Shown here piece by piece: positions 56,031 to 64,000 of a DNA stretch of 64,000 nt. This DNA comes from Ursus arctos (Eukaryota > Chordata > Mammalia > Carnivora > Ursidae), in NCBI RefSeq assembly GCF_023065955.2, contig NW_026622974.1, positions 32,581,718 through 32,645,717 on the forward strand, in the 5' to 3' direction. The position numbers and the translations under genes are program-made. Under the pieces are notes generated by a model. The model was not told where the DNA came from and did no database searches. It saw only the letters and a list, made by a program, of their open reading frames with translations. Each line of letters opens with the position of its first letter. Position 1 is the stretch's first letter.

Positions 56031-56635
56031 GTATGTATAAAATGACACTTTCATATTAAAATTTTATATATAAATGAAATTTTCAAAGATTAAAACAATA
56101 TATTAATGTATGCTATTTAACAAATCTATGAGAAAAATCTTAAATGACATACATATCTGCTTTACTTTTTTTACTCTTCTCCATGTTACTATTGTCCCTT
56201 TCCCCTTACTAGAGAATAGTTAACATTGTACAACCACAATGGTAAGAAGTCCCATTAAGTCATGGTGATCCACTTTCTATAATTCTATGAATAGGAAGAT
56301 CAAAACCTTCCTCCAGTTGCATATGATATGCTGTTCAGTCGTCCTTGAGGCTACTGCCTAAAACAGGCTCCCAGTGTATAGAGGGTATGCTGAGGCCAAT
56401 CCCTTTCCTGAACTGAACTGGCCACATGGCTCTGTGAACTTTACAGCAGGTGAGCACTGCTCCCCAAGTTGATTTATGTTGATATTTATTTATATTTATC
56501 CCAAACATAGTTATGTTGATAAATACAAATCAAAATGAAACAAGTTATAAGTCAAAATAATTATTATGTAGATTTACAATTATATGACGGTAATAATAAG
56601 GATTACTATTATAGCAATAATATTATGGAAACCCT
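55706..56635. other. AT-rich single-copy DNA with TA microsatellite
   Basis: No gene recognised. Two TA runs flank ACATA at 55991-56037, ending in TATGTATGTATAAAATG. Confidence 0.45.
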
Positions 56636-56639
56636 ATGA

Positions 56640-56790
56640 TAATATTGACTATTTGTTAAGCATTCAATATGTGCCAAGCCCTAGGCTAAATGCTTTTCAA
56701 ACAACATCTCATTGAATCCTCATCAAAACAATGGCCACTCAGTTATGATAGAGAAGTGGGAAAACTGACATGAAGTTTTAATACGAAGAT
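56640..56790 (-). repeat. MIR SINE, minus strand
   Basis: AAGCATTCAATATGTGCCAA, GCCCTAGGCTAAATGCTTTT, CATCTCATTGAATCCTCATC and AGAGAAGTGGGAAAACTGAC match reversed MIR. Confidence 0.82.
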
Positions 56791-57110
56791 GAAATATGAG
56801 GTGAACTCGGTTTCTCATTGGGAAAAAGAATTCCTCCATCCCCTTTCTTTATCCAGTCTCTAGCACACTGATGGTATAAAAAAAATGATGATTCAATCAA
56901 CAATATCTACATAAAACTCAATGAATAAATGAGGAACATAAGTGATTAAATGTCTGTGACTGATTATTCAGAGAAACAAGTGGTATTGCTTAATAATCAT
57001 CTATGGTTGTTATGACTATTTATAAAGTCACAGTTTGTCTCTACTAAGCAAAAATGACACAATTTTGGAATATATTTGCTTCAGCTTGTGTCCCTTTAAG
57101 AATGATAAAT
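56791..57110. other. single-copy DNA, no gene recognised
   Basis: No repeat or exon recognised. Confidence 0.4.
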
Positions 57111-57114
57111 TACT

Positions 57115-57665
57115 TAATCCAAAACAATAGAACTTATCAAGACAGCAAGAAGACGAGTCACAGACTGAGAGAAAATATTTGCAAAAGACACATCTGATAA
57201 AGAACTGCTGTCCAAAATACACAAAGCACTCTTAAAACTCCACAATAGGAAAATAAACAGCCCGGTTTCTTAAATGGACAAAAGACCTGAGCAGTCACCT
57301 CACCAAAGAAAATGTACACATAGCAAATAAGGATATCAGAAGGTGCTCCACAGCATATGTCATTAGGGAATTACAAATTAAAACAACAATGAAATACCAC
57401 TACACACCTATCTGCCTGGCCTGGCAACACCAAGTGCCGGCAAGGATGGGGAGCAACAGCTGCTGTGGGAGTGCAAACTAGTGCAGCCTCTTTGGAAGAC
57501 AGTTTGGTGTTTTCTCACAAAAGCCAAAATATTCCTACCACACGATCCAGCAGTTTGCTCCTGGGTATTTACCAAGGACTTGGAAACTTATGTCCACACA
57601 AAACCCTACATATGGATGTTATAGGAGCCTTATTCATAATTACACTGTAGGAGCGTTCAAACTGT
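57115..57665 (+). mobile_element. old LINE-1 ORF2 C-terminal fragment
   Basis: GAACTTATCAAGACAGCAAG, ATTTGCAAAAGACACATCTG, ATTAGGGAATTACAAATTAA, CAGCCTCTTTGGAAGACAGT and TCCTGGGTATTTACCAAGGA occur in ORF2 C-terminal order. It is degraded, and the 3' UTR is missing. Confidence 0.85.
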
Positions 57666-58680
57666 AGGAGACTTATAGATGTATACGGGGAAGGGCATGG
57701 TATTAGTAATGTTTCTTAATCCAGGGATCCATGGCAGGCCCCTCTGGATTTAAAATCATTAATTTCTATTATTGTCACAGTGCCCAACCATGAGCCCTTA
57801 ATCCGATTATCTCTCTTGCTAGTCTAACGATAGTTACTGTAGCACTGTCTTAGCATAAGTGCAAATTAATTCCTAATATAAAACAATAAGAGCTAATATA
57901 GAAATTCCTTAAGTTTCTAACACTACTAAATAGACTTCAAAATGCTTCAGTACTTGATTAATAAATCATGCTATTTCCTTTAGTGGTTTTCTTTGCCTGA
58001 ATTCAAATTATAGTTATACTAATCCACTATCAACAATGTCAGGACAGCAGAGGTACAATTAATACCCCAATAACTCTTTAATTGGAAGGTCTCCCTCTAC
58101 ACTAGAGATTTTATTATTTACATCTCATTATAAATATTTTTCTAGGGGGCCCCAAATCCAGAGCATCACCGTAACTGGTTTGTAATAAATCATAATACAC
58201 TAGCTATGCTATGCACATAACAGTGCACAGAATCCTTTACTAAGCAGTTAATATACACAGTGTATTATATTATCTTAAAAAGGTTTAATACAATCAATTC
58301 ATAAGAAAGGCTCTACAATTTTCTAAATATAGCAAAGCCAGAGAAGTAGGTTTTAAGCTATAAATGGAAAACAAGAAGAAAATCATAAATTGTCTCAAAT
58401 AAGTGATGACTAGCTTGTTTCTTTGAGGGGAAAAATAACCTTTTTTGGAGGTGAATATAAAAACAGATTGTGGATCACTTCCAATTAGAAGAGAACCTAG
58501 GGTAGTAGTCTTTTTCTTTTTACAACTGTGGATAGAATAACAGGCCTGAAAACTAATTCTCCCTATTACTGGCACAAAATAAATTAAGACACAAAAATAA
58601 AACAATTCTACCAGATCTGAGAATGAATGAACTTTCAAGGAGATGCCAAGAAAAATGCAAAGAATTCACATGAAGCAATT
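57666..58680. other. single-copy DNA, no gene recognised
   Basis: No repeat or exon recognised. The 114-codon minus frame at 58294-58638 has no motif. Confidence 0.4.
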
Positions 58681-58684
58681 TCTA

Positions 58685-58860
58685 TGAGCAACACACTGTA
58701 CTAAATACTTTATATATTTTTTCTATTTAATTCTTATATATTAACTATCTGAGTTAGATATTGTTATCTCCACTTTGCAGATGAAAAAACAGATCCAGAA
58801 AGATTAAAGAACTTGTTCAAGTTTGTATCAGTGACAAAACTTGGATTTGAAATCCCTATT
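58685..58860 (-). repeat. MIR SINE, minus strand
   Basis: CACACTGTACTAAATACTTT, GTTATCTCCACTTTGCAGAT, AAGAACTTGTTCAAGTTTGT and AACTTGGATTTGAAATCCCT match reversed MIR. Confidence 0.82.
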
Positions 58861-59780
58861 TGCTGTAAGAATGTCTTTCAAGAACGTTTTCTTCTTCAGA
58901 GGAAAAAATATTGATATTCAACTTAAATTCTGCACTTGGCCGAATTATTAAGCACACAAACAGACAATTTGAGTGATGTAAGCACTCAGAAAATATACCA
59001 TCCACATAGTTTGTCTTAGCAAAGGATATAATCCAGAAAAATTAAAGAATAAACCAAGGAAGGGAAGATACTGACCCCAGAAGCAGCCGTTTCAACCCCT
59101 GTGAACCATGAAGGGAATTACTTAATGACAGCTGTATGAAAGGCCTAGGGAGGACACATTCTGCAAACCTCAAGGTGTGAGATACCTAGGGACAAAGGAG
59201 ATTTCGTAGATTTTATAGTATCCTTGAGACACTGGAAAACAAAGAGGAAATTCAAGAAAACAGAAAGGTAATCCAAAAGTCTAAGAAAAACACAAAGCTA
59301 TATGAGAAAGGAAATGTGATCAGGACACAGAACAAGATCACTCAATTTACATATCTAAATCATGCAAATGGATTTTATTGACTTTTCAACTTTTAGAATA
59401 ATCTTGAAGACAAAACATAAGAGACTTAACTATGAGAACAGAACAGAATGTAAATACTATCACCATTGACAATAGAAGCTAAAAAATACAGACACGGAAT
59501 ACAAATTGGGGAGGAGTGGAGAGAAAGGAAATAGAGGGGCATTTATACTCACATCTTAGAAAATGTGAGATCACAGACAGTTTCCATAGCTCATGTAAAG
59601 AGAAGTAGGGGTGCAAGTATATCATTTAGACTTAAACAAGGGGGGTGTGGTGTAAGGAAGCTGAATCCTCATCTATGACAGTGGAACCGGACATGAAATC
59701 CCCTCGAGTTGGCAAATCTAGGAAAGACATATTTATTATTTAGAAATATAAATATTAGACCACCATAAGATAGGAGATCT
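58861..59780. other. single-copy DNA, no gene recognised
   Basis: No repeat or exon recognised. Confidence 0.4.
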
Positions 59781-59796
59781 TTAGAAACACAAATAA

Positions 59797-60006
59797 GGGG
59801 CACCTGGGTGGCTCAGTTGGTTGAGCCACCAACTCTTGGTTTCGGCGCAGGACATGATCGCAGGATTGTGGGTGGGATAGAGCCCCAGGTCAGGCTCTGG
59901 TCTTAGCGGGAGTCTGCTCAAGACTCTCTCTGCCCCTCCCCCGCTCACACACGTTTTCTTTCTCTCTCTGTCTAAAATAGATAAATAAGTCTTGAAAAAA
60001 AAAAAA
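59797..60006 (+). mobile_element. older CAN-type SINE, plus strand
   Basis: Head GGGGCACCTGGGTGGCTCAG, then CTTGGTTTCGGCGCAGGACA, CTCAAGACTCTCTCTGCCCC and tail AAATAGATAAATAAGTCTTG plus an A-run. The target duplication is AGAAACACAAATAA (59783-59796) and AGAAACAAACAAATAA (60007-60022). Confidence 0.95.
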
Positions 60007-60022
60007 AGAAACAAACAAATAA

Positions 60023-60470
60023 AAGACCACCAGAAGAATCAAACAGAAAAGTCAAAAAGCTTTGCTTCTGGGTAACAGAACTCAGGATGGAGAGGAATGA
60101 AATAAGGGACTGTTGATTTAAAATTATAAGATTCTGTATACTTTTTAATTGTTATATATGTACATTAATATCTTAGAAATTTTTAAGTATTCAATCCTAT
60201 CAGATGACTACTTGTGACAAGCAATGAATGAGAGTTATACAAATTCTCTAAGCAGTTTGTTCACTATCACACCACCTGTAATGACTCTTAAAAAAGTAAT
60301 ACAGACTACACAATGAATTTATAAACAACTACACATACTAAAAATTATACTACAAGCAGAGTGAAAGTAATCTTTTTTTTTTCTTAAAGGAAGGCTTCTT
60401 AAGAGTCCGGTCAGATATAGAAGAAGCATTTGTCGCTAGAACCACATTCCCTCAATCTCTCTCCCATTTT
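60023..60470. other. AT-rich DNA, no gene recognised
   Basis: No gene recognised. A T-run lies at about 60371-60384. Confidence 0.35.
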
Positions 60471-60477
60471 GGTTCCA

Positions 60478-60569
60478 GAATGAATCATCGAACCTTGCAT
60501 CAGAAACCAGGGATGTACTGTATGGTGACTAACATAATGTAATAAAAAAAACATTAAAAAAAAAAAAAA
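60478..60569 (+). mobile_element. very short 5'-truncated LINE-1 3' end
   Basis: GAATGAATCATCGAACCTTG, GGATGTACTGTATGGTGACT and AACATAATGTAATAAA plus an A-tail are a carnivoran L1 3' terminus. About 90 bp long, it shares this terminus with the 40-bp insertion at 29750-29789. A target duplication is not clear. Confidence 0.75.
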
Positions 60570-62885
60570 GAAGGGACAGTTCCATGAAACAGGCAATGTC
60601 CCACTTCAAGCTCATTTTTGCTGCTTTTCTTTGTTTTCTGCCTCGGGGCTGCTTATGCTGAGAACAGACATATTCCAGAAGTCAGGGGGAGTGTGCAGGT
60701 ATGGAGAAAACTCTCCAGTGTAATCAATGAGAGAAAGAAATGTATGTACAGCTAGATGTCTCAGTCTTCCATCCTCCAGATACAAAATTCTAAGATTTCT
60801 TTATGGTTTGTCAGAGAGTTCCCAGCAGAACTGTATTCCAGTTACCCACCGTGCCAAAACCTAATATATACCCTTTATTGGCTTTTCCTCTGTGCCTATT
60901 TTACTTTCTTTACATGCTCCCTCCAGCTTCCTGGAATCAACTCTCAAATTATCTGTATCTAAGACCTTGTCTTAGGCCCTCTAGGAAACACCCCCCCCCA
61001 AAAAAAAGACACCAGAGGTCTAGGAATCAAGGCTGTGCTGAGACATGTGGACTCCGAAGGTAGGCCAATTATTTGGCACTCCCTCAAATACAGAAAAGCA
61101 TTTCAGTACTTTTTTAGCAGCATGCCTGGGCACAGCAAGGGAAAAAGGCATGTCAAAGATGAGAATGACCATTTTAGAATGCTAGAGCCATATATAATTG
61201 TATTGCTGCTGCATCCTTAGAGTAGTTAATATCCTACTGTACTTAAAATTTAAGTACTTGTGAAATTTCTCAATATTCATTTGGACTGTTCAGGGTTCTG
61301 TGCTGGAAACAGAAACTCGTGGTTTTAAGCAGAAAGTGTTTTAATAGAGGAAATTGTGTGCTTACATAATGGCTTAAGTCTGGAAGAAGAGAAGCCCAGA
61401 GGCCACCACTATATTCTGTAATGCAAGGGACCACTCCTGTAACTGGGATTCTGGGATTCAGGGTCGGGAAACTGCTTCTGCCATTGCTACCACCGCGGAT
61501 GGCATTTCGCGAAGCTGATGATGAACAACGGAACATGGGATCCAGCTGTTACCAATGTTAAATTCCTCTGAACAGCTTGGGCTACTTTCTCCTTCCAAAA
61601 AACACAGTCACTCAAGTGCATTTCATCGGCACTTCAGGGAAGTCTGGAAATGTGGCTTTTAGCACTCCAGCCCTCACTGGGAGGGCTGAGGGGAACATAA
61701 GGGGGTGGAAATGGATGCCGTATGTCAACAGGCAATATTGGGCACAGTTCACCGTGTGGTTACCCAGCATCCATAATCTCTGCCCATGTTTAACTTCCAG
61801 ACAAACACCAGAACAAAACCAACACGTTCTCAATCTTGTCGAATACAAGTAGCCTGCACATAAACAAAAACGTGCTCACTCTCTCCAAGAGAGAAGATCC
61901 AAAGTCTATTCATTGTACTCAACAATGTAATTAATATTATTCATTCCTCTTCTTGGTCAGTTATAATCCCACCTTGATATACTTTATAATAAAGAATGAA
62001 TTATAAATTTTACCACCATTAATATGCAAGTGGGAAGGGAAAGAGAGAGCAGGAAATTTTTGGTTAAGATATACAAATAGATACATAAAGCAAGAAAAAA
62101 ATATGCAAAACTATCTCAGATCTCATTCCTCCGAGAACTGGTCAGGAAGCCATAAACAGTATGGTTAATTTAATTTTTCCACTGCTCCTTCTGACTGTGT
62201 TTTGCCTCAGTCATAACTTAAGTTGTACAGGTTCTTTGCATGGTAAGATAACCTGACCTTTTATTGCTGGAAGGTTGGACCACTTGATAGTCCTGCCCCA
62301 TGGGATGGCTAAAGGCATCCATTAAATTTTGTTACTGGCCATATGAGTACTTGGATCCAACAAAGAGAGTTTGGGTTACAGAAATATTCCTCTTTTCCTC
62401 CCTTTTGCAACAGCAATTAACCCAGCCGGTGCTGTGTTCCCTTCTTTGCCTGTTTGCTCAATGGTATAAGAATCCCTAAATTCCAGGCGGCAGTTTCAAC
62501 TTCAAGTTCAGTGAAATAATAACTGTATCCCTCAGTAAAGACCTTCCTTCTATGGAAACTCAGCTCTCTAAACCAACACAGCACAAAGTTGCAAAGGTAA
62601 AAAAAAAAAAATGTTAATGGTGCATGTAGGCGTAATAGTGAAATGATCCACTTTCAAATCTATCCCTTGGTTCCCAAACCCAAGTATTCTGGCTAAGGAG
62701 AAAATAGCACCATACATTTGTGACTGGTTCAGAGCATATATTGCATCGGGTAAGAAAGCACTCCAGCTTCTCCGACTATTGCCTTCATGCTACAGTCATA
62801 ATAGTCTTCAATAGAACCCTTTACTGTTTTAAAGGTCACATGCTTCAGGGAAATAAAATATGAGTATATGGTATGTTGCAGATAA
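60570..62885. other. mostly single-copy DNA, no gene recognised
   Basis: No gene recognised. A C9-A8 run lies at about 60991-61008. The part at 61290-61560 (CAGGGTTCTGTGCTGGAAAC, GCTTCTGCCATTGCTACCAC) may be an unassigned old repeat. Frames of 61-91 codons on both strands have no motifs. Confidence 0.35.
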
Positions 62886-62889
62886 TGGC

Positions 62890-63330
62890 CAGCAGCTCAC
62901 AAACACAGCTCCTCCTAGAAACACATTTAGATTACATTTCTCTGTGTCCCTTGCTCTTAAGTGCTACATGAGTTCTTGCCAACAGAGTGTGAGTTGTATT
63001 TGATGACTGTCACCTCCAAACTAGTTTCGATTACAGGCCACTCCTTCCATAAAATCTTCTGAGCAATCTCTGTCTAATCCCATGTCTGTTACTGAATGCA
63101 GAAGGCCAGTTGAAGGAAGGAGACTTGGGATCCCTGAATGACTACACAGAGCAGAGCCTTCCACCTCTACTGTCTTGCTCTGATGATTTCTACCGGCTTG
63201 TGGAGTGCATGTGAAATAGAATTTTTTAAGTTATTGATGTATCTTATTTATTTATTATCCTTTCATTTAGGTTTGTTTAATTCTGTAGTTGCCTATCCTG
63301 AATAATAAATGGAAATATAATTAAAATCCC
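62890..63330 (+). repeat. LTR-like ancient repeat, family uncertain
   Basis: AAGTGCTACATGAGTTCTTG, CCAACAGAGTGTGAGTTGTA, CATAAAATCTTCTGAGCAAT and GGATCCCTGAATGACTACAC with AGAGCAGAGCCTTCC match a common old mammalian pattern that I believe is LTR-derived. Confidence 0.4.
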
Positions 63331-63685
63331 ATAGGTGTAAGCCCATTGCCCCCCAGTTCTCCTATTATATAATGATTTTCCAGATCAGAAGCAATGCTTT
63401 ATGGCATACCATTGTTTTGAATAAAGCACTCAATAAGTCCACACTTGGATGGTGTTTCCTGGAAAATACAGTTGAGAGTAAGTGTTACTCTAGTAAGAAT
63501 TAACTGATGCCCTCTCCATAATGGGAGCCAACAAGTGGATGGCTACCCCAACCATGGTTCCATAGCACAAGGTCTGTGCTGGTGTCTGCTGTTGGCAGGT
63601 TGGGCACTCAGCAGTAGTCCTAGCCACATCATCTTTCTGGGAAGTCCACATTGTTGGAGCGCCCATCTAACCTCCCTCCCTGTAT
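63331..63685. other. single-copy DNA, no gene recognised
   Basis: No repeat or exon recognised. Confidence 0.4.
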
Positions 63686-63687
63686 AT

Positions 63688-63872
63688 ATTAGTTTCGGTG
63701 GCTGCTGTAACAAGTTACCACACTACTGTTCGCTTAAGCAACAGAAATTTATTTTCTCACAGTTCTAGAGGACAGAAGTCTGAAATCAGGTGTCAGCAGG
63801 GCCATATTTCTTCTGGAGGCTCTAGAGAAGCATCTGTTCCTTGTCTCTTCCAGTTCCTAGTAGCTGCCAACA
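63688..63872 (-). mobile_element. MLT1-type LTR (ERVL-MaLR), minus strand, split by SINE
   Basis: TTAGTTTCGGTGGCTGCTGT, AACAAGTTACC, ACAGAAATTTATTTTCTCAC, TTCTGGAGGCTCTAGAGAAG and CTTGTCTCTTCCAGTTCCTA are the reversed 3' part of an MLT1-like LTR. It is interrupted by a SINE and presumably continues beyond the window. Confidence 0.75.
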
Positions 63873-63874
63873 TT

Positions 63875-64000
63875 CTTTTTTTTTTTTTAAAGATGTTATT
63901 TATTTATTCGACAGAGATACAGACAGCCAGCGAGAGAGGGAACACAAGCAGGGGGAGTGGGAGAGGAAGAAGCAGGCTCATAGCGGAGGAGCCTGATGTG
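63875..64000 (-). mobile_element. young CAN-type SINE cut by the window end
   Basis: T-run, AAAGATGTTATTTATTTATT, GCCAGCGAGAGAGGGAACAC and GCGGAGGAGCCTGATGTG. Only the first 126 bp are in the window; the tRNA-like head lies beyond it. Confidence 0.95.

Noticed and set aside
1135..64000. tRNA-like B-box sequences
   Set aside because: All those seen lie in the heads of CAN-type SINEs or MIR elements; no stand-alone tRNA cloverleaf was found.

Overview
This is mammalian nuclear DNA from a carnivoran. The evidence is sixteen tRNA-derived CAN-type SINEs (a head like GGCGCCTGGGTGGC, a pyrimidine-rich middle, an AATAAAATCTT tail), carnivoran-type LINE-1 3' ends, and older placental repeats (MIR, L2, MST/MLT1 LTRs, MER5 hAT elements). 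The youngest SINEs (about 1.1, 27.8, 49.4, 53.2, 55.5 and 63.9 kb) share a form with GGCGTGATCCCGGCGTT and CTGGCTGTCTCTATCTCTGTCG. I associate this form with arctoid carnivorans (bear-like, possibly seal or weasel relatives) rather than dogs. The species call is inference.

I find no complete protein-coding gene, no rRNA, no tRNA gene outside SINE heads and no CRISPR array. Open frames are short and mostly fall in repeats. The window looks intergenic or intronic.

Layout. 0-4 kb: single-copy DNA, one young SINE, one MST-type solo LTR and an old L1 remnant. 4.2-10.6 kb: a nested pile of L1 fragments with two SINEs, an ERVL pol remnant and an LTR inside an L1. 10.6-27.6 kb: mostly single-copy sequence with scattered MIR, L2, LTR and L1MA pieces; a 61-bp exon-like segment lies at 19195-19255. 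27.6-30.2 kb: three SINEs, an L2-like block, a G-quadruplex motif and a 5'-truncated L1 that carries a 40-bp L1-tail insertion. 30.9-32.2 kb: an unidentified block with frame-broken open stretches. 33-48 kb: MIR, L2 and LTR fossils, microsatellites, two more G-quadruplex motifs, a palindromic MITE-like element and an unexplained hydrophobic ORF (45.2-45.5 kb). 48-50 kb: SINE-rich stretch and a MER5A element. 51.7-52.5 kb: a CpG-rich segment containing a MIR and an 8-bp ACGT tandem array; this is the best regulatory candidate. 53-64 kb: young SINEs, AT microsatellites and old L1, MIR and L2 pieces, ending inside a SINE cut by the window edge.

There is no gene network to describe. I see no convincing new biological system. 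The points most worth following up are the CpG-rich segment with its tandem array, the exon-like segment, the shared-target SINE pair, the ultra-short L1 insertion and the unidentified 30.9-32.2 kb block. Repeat family names come from recognising diagnostic stretches by eye, not from a database search.
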